Notes: generated by a model not told the origin, from the letters alone. 64,000 nucleotides of DNA from a bacterium (GCA_016124235.1 WGOC01000013.1:248001-312000); one strand, 5' to 3'. Counted from the first letter of the stretch, positions 9,141-18,671 are shown. Translations and numbers: made by a program.

Positions 9141-10766
9141 ATGTTTGGCACCATTCGAAAGCACTCCACCTGGTTGTGGCTGATCATCATCGCGGGGATC
9201 ATTGTTTCCTTTGTGATCTATTTTACCCCGTCGGCCACGCGCGGCTTCATGGAGCGCGGCGCCAGTGTCAGCATCAATGGCCACACTTTCAACCGGGATC
9301 AGGTCAATGCCGCCAACCGCGAAGTGCAGGTAAGTGCCGTCCTGGGGCTCGGCCGCCGGCCGGAAACCGACCAAGAGGCAACGCAACGCGCGTTCGAACG
9401 TTTGATGATGGAAACCAAGCTCGAGGAATACGGCATCTCGGTGGGTCCGGAAGCGACCGCGGACTGGATTCGCGATCGTATCCTGCGTCCCGGCGGACCG
9501 TTCGCCGGCATGACGCTGGAGCAGGTTGGCAAACAGTTCATCACACCGGCGGGATATTCCGTCGAGGATCTTACCCGCTTTGCCAAGCACCAGGCGGGCT
9601 TCGAAGTGCTGCTGGACACGCTGGGCTCGGCAGCGTCCCTGATCACCCCGCAGGAATTGAGGAGCTCCTACCTTCGCGAAAACCAGAAGCTCGCCGTGGA
9701 CCTGGCCTTCGTCGCCAATTCGAACTACCTGGCGAAAGTGACCTTGAACCAGGACGAGCTGATGAAATTCTACAGCAACCGCGTGGCGGCCTACCGCTCG
9801 CCGGATCGGGTGCAGGTTCACTACGTGCGTTTTGCCACTTCGAATTACGTCGCTGACGCGGAGACTGAATTGAAGAAGCAACCGAACTTCGACTCACAAG
9901 TCACCCAGACCTACGAGACTCGGGGAACGAACTACTATCCGAATCTCTCCCAGAAAGAAGCGGAGGGACGCATCCGCCAGGAGATGATTGACGAGGAAGC
10001 TTTCAAACTGGCGCGCCGCAAAGCGTACGATTTCATCAACATGTATTATGACAGCGACACTCGCACGAGTGCCGTCATGGCGGAAACCGCGAAGAGCATC
10101 AACAAGGAAATGAAGACCACGACGCCGTTCTCCCGTGATGAACTGCCGAAGGACATTGGCGTCGGTCCGGAATTCGTCGATGCGGCGTTCAAGCTGACGA
10201 AGGATGAACCATTTTCCACGGCGATCTCGGCTGCGGACGGCTATTACGCTTTGTGCTTTGACCAAAAGATTCCGGGCAGCATCCAGCCGTATGACGAGGT
10301 GAAGGACAAGGTGCAGAAGGACTTCCGAGACGATCGTGCGCGCACGTTGACCCGCGAAGCGGCCGATCAGTTTTACCAGGCCCTCACCAATGGCGTCCCC
10401 TCGTCTCAGGCCTTCACCAGTCTGGCCAAACTTTCCGGATTTGAAGTGTTCTCAATCCCCGATTTGACGTTGCGCACCACCAGCGTGCCGGGAGTCAAGC
10501 TGCCCGTGGACGTTCGCCAGATTGCGGCGATCGCCAACAACATGGAGACCAACACCATCAGCCGTCCGCAATTTGCCACCGGCGGGCTTTACCTGCTCCA
10601 CACCGGTGACCGCACACCGCCCACGGAAGCGGAGATCAACGCCGGCTTGGCGGAATACCGCAATCGCATCCGCCAGACCCGCGACTCCGAAATCCTTAAT
10701 ACTTGGATTTCAAAGCAAATGGAATTGAGCGGCGTGTTCAATCAGTTCCGCAATCCCAGCCAGTAG
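9141..10766 (+). CDS. SurA/PpiD-type peptidyl-prolyl isomerase, inner-membrane anchored
   Basis: A 541-residue protein with one N-terminal transmembrane segment (residues about 12-30, LWLIIIAGIIVSFVIYF) and a long periplasmic part. The first 200 residues match a SurA_N/PpiD-type chaperone domain (SINGHTFNRDQVNAANREV, then helices). A divergent parvulin-like segment lies around residues 240-420 and a helical tail at the C-terminus. Such proteins help fold exported and outer-membrane proteins, which suits the many secreted proteins encoded nearby. The ATG at 9141 is chosen because the transmembrane segment starts 11 residues later. The pseudouridine synthase gene follows after 18 bases. Isomerase activity is uncertain because the parvulin core is poorly conserved. 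Confidence 0.75.
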   Translation: MFGTIRKHSTWLWLIIIAGIIVSFVIYFTPSATRGFMERGASVSINGHTFNRDQVNAANREVQVSAVLGLGRRPETDQEATQRAFERLMMETKLEEYGISVGPEATADWIRDRILRPGGPFAGMTLEQVGKQFITPAGYSVEDLTRFAKHQAGFEVLLDTLGSAASLITPQELRSSYLRENQKLAVDLAFVANSNYLAKVTLNQDELMKFYSNRVAAYRSPDRVQVHYVRFATSNYVADAETELKKQPNFDSQVTQTYETRGTNYYPNLSQKEAEGRIRQEMIDEEAFKLARRKAYDFINMYYDSDTRTSAVMAETAKSINKEMKTTTPFSRDELPKDIGVGPEFVDAAFKLTKDEPFSTAISAADGYYALCFDQKIPGSIQPYDEVKDKVQKDFRDDRARTLTREAADQFYQALTNGVPSSQAFTSLAKLSGFEVFSIPDLTLRTTSVPGVKLPVDVRQIAAIANNMETNTISRPQFATGGLYLLHTGDRTPPTEAEINAGLAEYRNRIRQTRDSEILNTWISKQMELSGVFNQFRNPSQ

Positions 10767-10784
10767 CCGTCGGCCTCCCCTCGC

Positions 10785-11600
10785 GTGGCGTTGCCCCCAA
10801 TCAAACTCTCCTCACCGGCAACCCACGAATTCTGGGAGATCCCCATCTTGTTCGAGGACGAGCATTTGCTCGCCATCGACAAACCCGCGCGGATGCTCAC
10901 GTCGCCCGATCGATACGATCCCGATCGGCCAAACTTGATGCGCTTGCTCCACGACGGGATACGCGATGGCAAACCGTGGGCCGCAGCGCGCAATCTCGAT
11001 TATCTGGCCAACGCACACCGACTTGACTTCGAAACAAGCGGGATTCTTCTACTGGCGAAAAACAAGCCCGCACTCGTCGCGCTAGCGAGCCTTTTCGGGA
11101 CGGAGAAACCCACAAAATTCTACGTCGCGCTTATCCAAGGCGCTCCCGCAGAAAAGGAATTTGAGGTGGACGCCCCGCTGGCGCCGCACCCTTTTCATGT
11201 GGGACGCATGCACGTTGATCGCGCAAAAGGGAAGAAGTCGCGGACGCGCTTCACCATTCTCGAATCCTTTGCCGGCTACACGTTGCTCAGGTGCCAGCCA
11301 TTGACCGGGCGCACCCATCAGATTCGGATTCATTTGCGCCATCTCCACCTACCCATCGTGGGCGATGCGTTGTATCTGGGCAAACCGCTCCTCCTTTCCA
11401 CGATCAAGCAATCTTACCGGTTGAAGCCCGGCCGCACCGAACGTCCCTTGATCAATTCCGTGGCGCTTCACGCCGAGCGGTTGGAAATTCCTCACCCAGT
11501 AATTGGTTCTCCGGTAATCATCGATTCACCATGGCCCAAGGATTTGAATGTGGCCCTGAAGTATCTGCGGCAATGCGCTCCGGCGCCCACCACTGGATAG
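10785..11600 (+). CDS. RluA-family RNA pseudouridine synthase
   Basis: A 271-residue protein lacking an S4 domain. The catalytic motif is clear: AHRLDFETSGILLLAKN, with the expected catalytic aspartate at residue 81. Other family landmarks are ILFEDEHLLAIDKPARM near the N-terminus, KFYVALIQG, and the RTHQIRIHLRHLHLPIVGD motif near residues 178-196. It isomerises uridine to pseudouridine in rRNA or tRNA; the target cannot be read from sequence. The start is GTG at 10785, 18 bases after the preceding stop, and is consistent with the KPARM-type N-terminus. The gene ends shortly before the convergent argF. Confidence 0.9.
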   Translation: MALPPIKLSSPATHEFWEIPILFEDEHLLAIDKPARMLTSPDRYDPDRPNLMRLLHDGIRDGKPWAAARNLDYLANAHRLDFETSGILLLAKNKPALVALASLFGTEKPTKFYVALIQGAPAEKEFEVDAPLAPHPFHVGRMHVDRAKGKKSRTRFTILESFAGYTLLRCQPLTGRTHQIRIHLRHLHLPIVGDALYLGKPLLLSTIKQSYRLKPGRTERPLINSVALHAERLEIPHPVIGSPVIIDSPWPKDLNVALKYLRQCAPAPTTG

Positions 11601-11669
11601 CCGGCATTTGGCCGGTGGACGAAGTTCTCGCGCGCGGTCCACTCCACTCTTCCATTCGCTCAGCAGAAT

Positions 11670-12566
11670 CTACGCAACCATCCAATCGAGGATCGCCTTC
11701 TGCGTGTGCAATCGGTTTTCGGCCTCGGCGAAAATGGTTTCGGCGTGTTTCTCAAACACCTCCTCGGAGATTTCCTTTTCGCGATATGCCGGCAGGCAAT
11801 GCATCACGAGCGCGTCCGGTTTCGCGAGCTTCACCAGGTCGGAGTTAATCTGATAACCGGCCAGCGCTTTCAGCCGGTCCGCTGATTCGGCTTCCTTACC
11901 CATCGAAACCCAAACGTCCGTGTAAAGCAGATCGGCACCTTCGGCCGCCGCCCGCACATCTTCCGAACAAGAGATCTTGCCGCCGGCCCGTTTCAATACT
12001 TCCGCGGAAGGTTGGAAAGTCTTCGGTGCCGCGATTCGCAATTCGAACCCCAGCTTTGCGGCCGCGAAGATCCACGACTGCGGCACGTTGCAGGCGCCGT
12101 CGCCAACAAACGTCACGACCTTGCCGGCGATGGATCCCCGGCTTTCCTCATACGTAAAGATATCGGTCAAGATCTGACATGGATGTTCGTCGTCGGTGAG
12201 CGCGTTGACGGTGGGAATCGCACCGAACTTCGCGAAGTCTTCGACATCGCTCTGCGCGAACGTCCGGATCACGGCGCCGTGAACCATCCGCCCAAGTACG
12301 CGCGCGGTGTCCTTGATCGGTTCGCCACGACCGAGCTGGATATCATTGGCATTTAGAAAAAGCGCGCGGCCACCGAGTTCATGAATCCCCACTTCAAAGG
12401 ACACCCGCGTGCGTGTCGATGACTTGGAAAAGATCATCGCCCACGATTGACCGGCGAGCGGTTTGCGATCGTCCTGACCGCGCCGGGCTTTGAAGGTGGC
12501 GGCATTTTTCAGCACGAGTTCCATGTCCTCGCGCGTCATCGTCTCAAGGCTGAGCAGATGTTTCAT
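11670..12566 (-). CDS. argF: Ornithine carbamoyltransferase
   Basis: A 298-residue cytoplasmic enzyme that condenses carbamoyl phosphate with ornithine to give citrulline in arginine synthesis. The carbamoyl-phosphate site STRTR is at residues 50-54, HPCQ at 128-131, the DVWVSMG ornithine-side segment at 217-223 and HCLPA with the catalytic cysteine at 256-260. Length is typical of the family. The GTNxxxxD-type motif of aspartate carbamoyltransferase is absent and DVWVSMG is present, favouring OTCase. It is monocistronic, convergent with the pseudouridine synthase and divergent from the threonine aldolase gene. A strong GC hairpin lies in its leader. Confidence 0.95.
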   Translation of the reverse strand: MKHLLSLETMTREDMELVLKNAATFKARRGQDDRKPLAGQSWAMIFSKSSTRTRVSFEVGIHELGGRALFLNANDIQLGRGEPIKDTARVLGRMVHGAVIRTFAQSDVEDFAKFGAIPTVNALTDDEHPCQILTDIFTYEESRGSIAGKVVTFVGDGACNVPQSWIFAAAKLGFELRIAAPKTFQPSAEVLKRAGGKISCSEDVRAAAEGADLLYTDVWVSMGKEAESADRLKALAGYQINSDLVKLAKPDALVMHCLPAYREKEISEEVFEKHAETIFAEAENRLHTQKAILDWMVA

Positions 12567-12605
12567 GGTGCGTCCGCTGGCTGATTTGCGTCTCTAAATA
12601 AACAG

Positions 12606-12625
12606 CCCCGGGGACTGACCCGGGG
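12606..12625 (-). other. GC hairpin in the argF leader
   Basis: Seven-base perfect inverted repeat, CCCCGGG at 12606-12612 and CCCGGGG at 12619-12625, with a six-base loop, about 40 bases upstream of the argF start. No clean T-run follows on the argF strand, so it is not a clear terminator. Its role is unknown. Confidence 0.4.
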
Positions 12626-12774
12626 ATTAAAACAAGATGCAACACCAATTTGCTCCGGCTGACAAAGGAAAAATACTCGCCGCGGATTCGCCCTCGCTCT
12701 TCTGTTGAATTGACGGCACTCGTTGCCGCAGGACCTGGCTTGGCAGCACGCCCCCTTACCGGCATGCTTGGCGG

Positions 12775-13863
12775 ATGCCCAATCGCAAACGCCACTTTGG
12801 TTCGGACAATTATGCGGGAATCTGTCCGGAAGCGTGGAAATCGCTGGAGGAAGCCAATCAAGGACATTGCCCCGGCTACGGCGATGACGAGTGGACCGCG
12901 AAAGCCGCCGACCTGATCCGCGAGACGTTTGAGACCGATTGTGAGGTGTTCTTCGTCTTCAACGGCACGGCAGCCAATTCGCTTTCGCTCGCCTCACTCT
13001 GCCAGTCATATCATTCCATTCTCTGCCACGAGACAGCTCACGTGGAATCCGATGAATGCGGTGCGCCGGAGTTCTTTTCGAACGGCACGAAAGTCCTGCT
13101 CGTATCCGGCGCAAATGGCAAGGTCACACCTGACGGCATCGAGCAAATGGTGAAGAAACGGTCGGATGTGCATTATCCGAAACCGCGTGCGGTCAGCCTC
13201 ACGCAGGCAACGGAACTGGGAACCGTCTATACGCCGGACGAATTGAAAACCATCTGGTCGCGGTGTCGCGGGCTTGGTCTGAAGATTCACATGGACGGTG
13301 CACGCTTCGCGAACGCGGTTGCCTCGCTCGGCGTGAAGCCCAAGGAAATCACCTGGCAATCGGGCGTGGACATTCTTTCGTTTGGCGGCACGAAGAACGG
13401 CACGCATGTCGGCGACGCCGTCGTCTTTTTCAATCGTGAACTGGCTAAGGAGTTTGACTATCGCTGCAAGCAGGCCGGCCAGCTTGCGTCGAAGATGCGT
13501 TTCATGTCGGCGCCGTGGGTCGGAATGCTGAAAGATGGCGCGTGGCTCAGACACGCTGCGCATGCGAACGAGATGGCCCGCTCGCTGCACGAAGAATTGG
13601 TCAAGATTCCGGAGGTAAGGATCCTGTTTCCGCGGCAAGCAAACGCGGTCTTTGCCGAGCTACCGCCGGCGGTAGTTCACGCGATGTGGCAGCGAGGCTG
13701 GAAGTTTTACACGTTCATCGGCCAGGGCGGCTGCCGCTTGATGTGCGCTTGGGATACGCAACTCGAGGACGTCGTTGATTTTGTTTCTGATCTTAAAACT
13801 ACGATCAGAGAAACACCCCAAAACGCGCCAGTTCCAACCGGCGATCATCGGACGATGAAATGA
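12775..13863 (+). CDS. ltaE: Low-specificity L-threonine aldolase / beta-eliminating lyase family
   Basis: A 362-residue fold-type I PLP enzyme. FGSDNYAG at the N-terminus binds substrate, GYGDDEWT is typical of threonine aldolases, the cofactor-contacting HMDGARFAN segment is at residues 172-180, and the Schiff-base lysine is K207 in SFGGTKNG. It cleaves threonine to glycine and acetaldehyde, and may accept related beta-hydroxy amino acids. The ATG at 12775 gives a family-typical N-terminus. The gene is divergent from argF and ends 12 bases before the convergent PhoPQ-type gene. Assignment to threonine aldolase rather than another beta-eliminating lyase is likely but not proven. Confidence 0.85.
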   Translation: MPNRKRHFGSDNYAGICPEAWKSLEEANQGHCPGYGDDEWTAKAADLIRETFETDCEVFFVFNGTAANSLSLASLCQSYHSILCHETAHVESDECGAPEFFSNGTKVLLVSGANGKVTPDGIEQMVKKRSDVHYPKPRAVSLTQATELGTVYTPDELKTIWSRCRGLGLKIHMDGARFANAVASLGVKPKEITWQSGVDILSFGGTKNGTHVGDAVVFFNRELAKEFDYRCKQAGQLASKMRFMSAPWVGMLKDGAWLRHAAHANEMARSLHEELVKIPEVRILFPRQANAVFAELPPAVVHAMWQRGWKFYTFIGQGGCRLMCAWDTQLEDVVDFVSDLKTTIRETPQNAPVPTGDHRTMK

Positions 13864-13875
13864 CAAATCGTGAGC

Positions 13876-15282
13876 TTACCTATTCGGCTCGACCTTCGGC
13901 ATCTTGCCGGCGAAAGGCAGAATGTCCGGAACAATCGCAACGCCACTCGTCACCTTTAGCGGCGTCGGACAACCGTCGATCGGATAGGTCAGTTCAACCA
14001 TAAATGCGGTCCAGCCTTTATCCGGTTTCGTCATATCAACCAGTACTTTGCCGTCGGCATCGGCTTTGAGTTCGCTGCTCGACCAGGCCTTTCCAAGTGT
14101 TTCGAGTCGAAAGTCCCGCGCTTCCGGATTCGTGGCCTGCCACAACAGAATCTTCGCCGGTTTATCTGTCAGTTGCATCGCGATTTCGCCGCGTTCCCAG
14201 TTCACCTGCCAATCGAACTTCGGCAACGGCCTGCGGTGGGTGATGGCATACTGCCACGCCGTCAGTGTCTCGGCGACATCCGTGTCTCGCAATGAATGAT
14301 CGGCGTTGGGGACGTAGCGCATGTATTTCGGGCCTTTGAGATCGGCAAAGTAGAACCGATGCGAATCCGGCAGGAAATACTGATCGCCACACGCGTCGAT
14401 CATCAGCTTGGGCATCGTGAGCCGGTCGCGATATTCGTAGGGCTCGACAATCTTCAACAGGCTGGCGTATTCGGGGGTACCCTGCCAGTCCATGATGCCT
14501 TGCCGCACATAATCACCAACGGCCGGCGAGTAATAACCATACGCCTCCCAGTGATGCTTCATGGAAGGAATCAAATTCAACATGTCGATCACGATGGGCG
14601 CGATGGCGACAACGCGTTTGTCGGCGACAGCAGTCGTCCAGGTCGTCCATCCCCGTTTCGAAGCACCGGCCACGACAAATTTGTCGATCTTGAGCGAACC
14701 ACGTTCCGGACTGCCAAGGAATTCGGTCACGGTATCCATCGCCTTGACCGCGCTTTTTGTCATGGGCAGACGAGCCAGCCATTCCGAGCGGCCGCCCCGC
14801 AGAAACTTGTCCCAGCCGTACGCGATTAAATTGTCTTCGACGCGCTCCACCCCATCGTTGTTGAAGACCAGCGGTTGGTTTGGTACCTGCCGCAGTTCCA
14901 CCACCACGGTTTTGGTGGCTTCGGCAATCCGCTGCAGCAAATTGTCGGGTTTGGGTGGGTCCTGACTCTTGTTATTTCCGCCCGTGATGAAGAGCAGTGC
15001 GGTGTCACTCACGACTTCCTTCGGTCGCTGGATCGTGAGCCAATGCCACCAGTTTGTGCGATCCACCTCCGCCGAAGTCAGCCACGTTTGCGACGTAAAC
15101 TTGAGCAAATACGTCGTTGTTCCGTCGTCCGCGGAATGATTGGAAACCAGATCGTAATGATAGGCGGGATCCGGCGCGCGAACGTAGCGTTCCAGCGCGG
15201 TCTCGGCCGCCAACGCGCTTGAAGTCCGGAGCAGCAGAAACAGGCCGAGCACACGAAAGGCTAAATAATAAGATTTCTTCAT
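13876..15282 (-). CDS. PhoPQ-activated pathogenicity-related (PqaA-type) secreted protein
   Basis: About 468 residues with a signal peptide (MKKSYYLAFRVLGLFLLLR..., cleavage near the ALAA). The frame extends eight codons further to a GTG at 15306, but the ATG at 15282 gives the better signal peptide. The mature part matches the PhoPQ_related family: WWHWLTIQRP, ALLFITGGNN, VELRQVPNQPL and GASKRGWTTW with a likely nucleophilic serine at about residue 208. The fold is alpha/beta-hydrolase-like and the late DACGDQYFLPDS segment fits an acid residue. The family is named from Salmonella pqaA; its activity is not established. It stands alone, convergent with ltaE. Confidence 0.88.
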   Translation of the reverse strand: MKKSYYLAFRVLGLFLLLRTSSALAAETALERYVRAPDPAYHYDLVSNHSADDGTTTYLLKFTSQTWLTSAEVDRTNWWHWLTIQRPKEVVSDTALLFITGGNNKSQDPPKPDNLLQRIAEATKTVVVELRQVPNQPLVFNNDGVERVEDNLIAYGWDKFLRGGRSEWLARLPMTKSAVKAMDTVTEFLGSPERGSLKIDKFVVAGASKRGWTTWTTAVADKRVVAIAPIVIDMLNLIPSMKHHWEAYGYYSPAVGDYVRQGIMDWQGTPEYASLLKIVEPYEYRDRLTMPKLMIDACGDQYFLPDSHRFYFADLKGPKYMRYVPNADHSLRDTDVAETLTAWQYAITHRRPLPKFDWQVNWERGEIAMQLTDKPAKILLWQATNPEARDFRLETLGKAWSSSELKADADGKVLVDMTKPDKGWTAFMVELTYPIDGCPTPLKVTSGVAIVPDILPFAGKMPKVEPNR

Positions 15283-15554
15283 CGCGGATGCTGCAGATAT
15301 AGCCACAGGGCCAGAACACGGCGAGCAAAAGTTCGGCAGCTGTGCTGGCCCCCAAAGACGGAAAAGGACAGTCGACTAAACGCTCACAATCTTGCCGCCC
15401 GCTCCTTCTTTCCTGCTGAATTTCGAATTTGCATTCGAATTGTTCGTCTCGCAGAAATGAACGGGCGTTTGTTGAACGCGTCTGTCTTTATGGAAGTGGC
15501 GGATGCGCACCCACATGGGATTTCGCGGTGAACACGCCATCGCTTAGACCGACA

Positions 15555-16340
15555 GTGAACACTTTTTTTAAAAACCAGATTTTTCGTCAACCGACGTTGA
15601 TCGTCGGCATTCTGTTGGCGGGCCTGCCAGCGGTCCCGGCCGCGACACCGGAAGCTTCAAAGCCCACCGACGCGCCGCCTTGGAAACAATCGGCCGGTCT
15701 GGGATTCACCCTGACGCACGGGAACAGCGATACGCTCCTTTTCACCGGCAATTACTCCGGCGCGAAGAAATGGGGTAACAACGAACTCGCCGTGACGATG
15801 ACTGGTGGCTACGGCGAAAACAACAACGTCAAAAGTCAGGAATACGCGAATGGCTCCGGGCAATACAACTGGCTCCTCGGTGACCACAAACAGTGGTACG
15901 GATTCGGCAAGTTGGGTGCGCTGTATGATGCGGTCGCGGACATCGACTACCGGTTTACGCCGGCCATCGGTCTCGGCTATTACCTGCTGAAGGAAGGCGT
16001 CAACGACAACAAACACTTCAACCTGAGTGTTGAAGTCGGTCCCGGCTTCGTCGCGGAAAAAGTGGGCGGGGTCCCGGACGATTATGCCACACTGTACGGA
16101 GCCCAAAAGTTTACTTGGAAGATCAATGATCGCGCCAATCTGTGGCAGTCGCTGAACTTCACGCCCGAGGTCGACGACATGCGCAGCAATGTCACCGAAT
16201 CCGAACTCGGCATCAGCAGCAAAATCACCGAAGCCATCAGTACTAAAATTGTGCTCACCGATACCTACCGCACCCGCCCGGCCGCGGGATTGGAACACAA
16301 TGATTTGAAACTCGTCACCGGTTTGAATTACAGCTTCTGA
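15555..16340 (+). CDS. DUF481 outer-membrane barrel protein (YdiY-like)
   Basis: About 261 residues. The frame is open from 15429, but the GTG at 15555 gives a compact signal peptide (VNTFFKNQIFRQPTLIVGIL, cleavage near PAVPAA); GTG at 15528 is an alternative. The mature protein shows the DUF481 opening (GLGFTLTHGNSDT near residues 48-60) and then alternating amphipathic strands, ending in an aromatic residue (LNYSF) typical of outer-membrane barrels. Related E. coli YdiY is called salt-induced outer-membrane protein; the role here is unknown. It is single-gene and lies directly upstream of the riboswitch region. Confidence 0.8.
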   Translation: MNTFFKNQIFRQPTLIVGILLAGLPAVPAATPEASKPTDAPPWKQSAGLGFTLTHGNSDTLLFTGNYSGAKKWGNNELAVTMTGGYGENNNVKSQEYANGSGQYNWLLGDHKQWYGFGKLGALYDAVADIDYRFTPAIGLGYYLLKEGVNDNKHFNLSVEVGPGFVAEKVGGVPDDYATLYGAQKFTWKINDRANLWQSLNFTPEVDDMRSNVTESELGISSKITEAISTKIVLTDTYRTRPAAGLEHNDLKLVTGLNYSF

Positions 16341-16450
16341 ATTGAGTTACCCGTTCGACTTGTCGTCGATTGACGGCTGGTCAATTGCACAAATCTTCTG
16401 CTATCGCCGTGTTTTCCCTTGGCAAGACCGGTTGCCAGATCTATCACCAC

Positions 16451-16625
16451 ATCGCTCTTTGAAAGACACGGACTGCAAGGTCCGTTGAAACACAACTGCG
16501 CGTCAGGGAACCCCGTGAGATCCGGGGACGGTTGCGCCACTGTAACGGGCTACAAACTCCCACAGCCACCGCAAGGGAAGGCGGGAGCGAGGTTCAGGCC
16601 CGGAGTCAGGATACCGGTGTGGTTG
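16451..16625 (+). promoter_or_regulatory. Cobalamin (AdoCbl-type) riboswitch aptamer
   Basis: The core is well conserved: AGGGAACCCCGTGAGATCC, then the B12-box element GCCACTG at 16536-16542 (context TTGCGCCACTGTAA), and the 3' element AGTCAGGATACCGG at 16604-16617. These are the signature elements of the cobalamin riboswitch family in the correct order and spacing. The outer P1 boundaries are approximate. It reads into the gene at 16839 and is expected to repress it when cobalamin is plentiful. Confidence 0.92.
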
Positions 16626-16714
16626 TGCTCGTCTCAGTTCCGCAAGGAGCTGACTTCTCCGCAAAGAGAAGGATGAGGCCTGGCCGGTGACCCAACGTCC
16701 CCGGCGTTCGTGGA

Positions 16715-16756
16715 GCCTTCTGTCCCCGTCTTGCGGGAAGAAGGCGTTTTTGTTTT
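16715..16756 (+). terminator. Rho-independent terminator in the riboswitch expression platform
   Basis: Stem GCCTTCT (16715-16721) pairs with AGAAGGC (16739-16745), extended inside by TCCC/GGGA, followed by TTTTTGTTTT. It lies between the aptamer and the start at 16839, so it is a likely B12-controlled terminator. Confidence 0.8.
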
Positions 16757-16838
16757 CCGACATTACTTCGTCACTTCCCCGCACTGGTCTCGCAGCTAAA
16801 CAACCGGCTGCTCGCAGCCAAAACCTGAAAGACCAGTC

Positions 16839-17666
16839 ATGCTCAAAAATGTCATCATCGCGGTTGCCGCCGGCACTGCACTTGTTCCCTTCGAATCACT
16901 CGCGCAATACGCAACCCGCGTCGAAGCGTACGAACCCGGCACCGGTTACGCCGTCGAGTTTGGCACCGGCATCCCCTACACGGATTCATCCACGGCACTC
17001 GGTGCACCGTCATCGGTCACTCCCGGCGATTTCGGCGGACCGGTTACGCCGTTTGCCGCGCCTTATCAAAAAGAACAACTTGTCTCGCTCGGCGAAGGTG
17101 GATCGCTCACCGTCGAATTCAGCACGCCGATACAAAACAATCCGACCAATCCGTACGGCCTCGACTTCCTCGTCTTCGGTTCAACCGGATTTGTCGATGC
17201 GGATTATCCGAACGGAATCACCGACAGCGCTGGTTCCATTTTTTCAAACAACCTCGGCGAGACCCGTGTGTTTGTCGGCAACGACCCTGCCAACATGTTC
17301 CTGTTGAATCCGTCGCTGGCACCGGTGGTGGACGGGATGTTCCCCACCGACGGCAGCGGTAATTTCCAATTGCCCGTCAATCCGGCGTTGGATAACGCGG
17401 CTTTTGGCAACCAACCGCTGGATGCGATCCGCGAACTCTACGCCGGTTCGGGCGGCGGCACCGGATTTGATCTCGCCTGGGCCGTCGACGGAAACAATCA
17501 ACCGGTCTCGCTAGACAGTGTTCGGTTTGTGCGGGTCGATGTTCTCAGCGGGCGCTCGGACATTGACGCTTTCTCAACCGTGATGGTGCCAGAACCAAGC
17601 ACATTTGTCCTAGCCGCCGCCGGTTTGTTCGGGCTAATTTGCTCACGCCGAACGCGGCAAGGTTGA
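16839..17666 (+). CDS. PEP-CTERM surface protein under cobalamin riboswitch control
   Basis: A 275-residue exported protein with a signal peptide (MLKNVIIAVAAGTALVPFES, cleavage after LAQ) and a C-terminal sorting signal: VPEPST, a hydrophobic stretch and the basic tail CSRRTRQG. Exosortase/PEP-CTERM processing therefore delivers it to the cell surface. The body is a beta-rich domain with YEPGTGYAVEFGTG, SLGEGGSLTVEF and NPYGLDFLVFGSTGF segments and no catalytic motif that I recognise. It is the first gene behind the riboswitch and terminator, so it should be made when cobalamin is scarce. A role in cobalamin or corrinoid capture at the surface is inference from this control only. The lectin-fold gene follows after 18 bases. 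Confidence 0.88.
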   Translation: MLKNVIIAVAAGTALVPFESLAQYATRVEAYEPGTGYAVEFGTGIPYTDSSTALGAPSSVTPGDFGGPVTPFAAPYQKEQLVSLGEGGSLTVEFSTPIQNNPTNPYGLDFLVFGSTGFVDADYPNGITDSAGSIFSNNLGETRVFVGNDPANMFLLNPSLAPVVDGMFPTDGSGNFQLPVNPALDNAAFGNQPLDAIRELYAGSGGGTGFDLAWAVDGNNQPVSLDSVRFVRVDVLSGRSDIDAFSTVMVPEPSTFVLAAAGLFGLICSRRTRQG

Positions 17667-17684
17667 TATTTTGGGGTCAACCTG

Positions 17685-18671
17685 ATGAGTACGAAGATGA
17701 AACCGCCGCGGTGGGTTGTGGGATGCGCTGTAATTGGGACAGCCATTCATCTAACCACCGCGGCGGATTTTTTTGCGAACTTCTCGCAGCCTCCCGCTCC
17801 GGATGATTGGCAAATCGAGGGCGACCCTTCGCTCTTCGACTGGAACGCCGCCGGTCATCTCGACGTAACGTGGGATTCCAGTCGGACGAACAGTTACTTC
17901 GTTCATCCCTTGGGCATGATTCTGGGCAGGGACGATGATTTCAAGATCGCGTTCGACCTCACACTGAAATCCATTTCCGTAGGCGCCTCGCCCGGCAAAC
18001 CGGACACGTTCGAGCTTGCCATCGGACTCATCAATCGCGCGGACGCCACGAGTACCAACTTCTTTCGCGGGAAAGGAACCGGCACCGTGAAAAACGTATT
18101 CGAACTCGACTACTTTCCCGACAACGGGCTCGGCGCAACTGTCTGGCCGGGAGTGTGGTCAACCAATGCGACATTAAGCTATCGCGACTCGAACGATTAC
18201 ACGCTGATCCCTCTTCCATTAAGTCAGGTGCTGCACGTCGAGATGACTTACACCGCCACCAATCGGACGTTGCGCGCGTCGATCATGGCTGGCGGCCAAA
18301 CCATTGGACCAATCAACGACCTCATCCTTTCGCCAACTTTCACCGACTACCGCGTGGACTCGTTCGCGATTTGCAGTTACAGCGACGCGTTCACAACCGG
18401 ATCTCTGTTTGCCACCGCCGAAATCGACAACGTTCATTTGGTCACGCCGCCACCGTCCGTTGAAAACTTGCTGCTAGTCCGCACTCAGAACGAATGGCAA
18501 CTTGAGTTTGGTAGCCGGACGAACTGGATTTATCAGGCGGAATCGACGACCGACTTCGATCAGTGGACTTCAGTTGGACTGACAGTCGAAGGCACAGGCG
18601 AGCAGTTGAATCTGCCAGCTCCGACGAACGAAGCATTTGCTTTTTGGCGTATCCGCGCTACACGACGCTGA
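17685..18671 (+). CDS. Secreted protein with concanavalin-like beta-sandwich, second gene of the B12-controlled unit
   Basis: A 328-residue protein with a signal peptide (residues about 9-26, VVGCAVIGTAIHLTTAA). Residues about 30-255 look like a lectin/glucanase-type jelly roll: FFANFSQPPAPDDWQIEGD, DDDFKIAFDLTLKSI, HVEMTYTATNRTLRASI, FATAEIDNVHL. The C-terminal 70 residues form the short Verrucomicrobia-type domain (LEFGSRTNWIYQAESTTDFD, ending AFWRIRATRR) also seen in other exported proteins here. It lies 18 bases after the PEP-CTERM gene and its stop overlaps the next start by one base (TGATG), so the three genes are probably cotranscribed. Function unknown; ligand binding is inference. 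Confidence 0.7.
   Translation: MSTKMKPPRWVVGCAVIGTAIHLTTAADFFANFSQPPAPDDWQIEGDPSLFDWNAAGHLDVTWDSSRTNSYFVHPLGMILGRDDDFKIAFDLTLKSISVGASPGKPDTFELAIGLINRADATSTNFFRGKGTGTVKNVFELDYFPDNGLGATVWPGVWSTNATLSYRDSNDYTLIPLPLSQVLHVEMTYTATNRTLRASIMAGGQTIGPINDLILSPTFTDYRVDSFAICSYSDAFTTGSLFATAEIDNVHLVTPPPSVENLLLVRTQNEWQLEFGSRTNWIYQAESTTDFDQWTSVGLTVEGTGEQLNLPAPTNEAFAFWRIRATRR

Noticed and set aside
16419..16676. Short frame across the riboswitch region
   Set aside because: The stretch is explained by the aptamer's conserved RNA elements; no coding signal.
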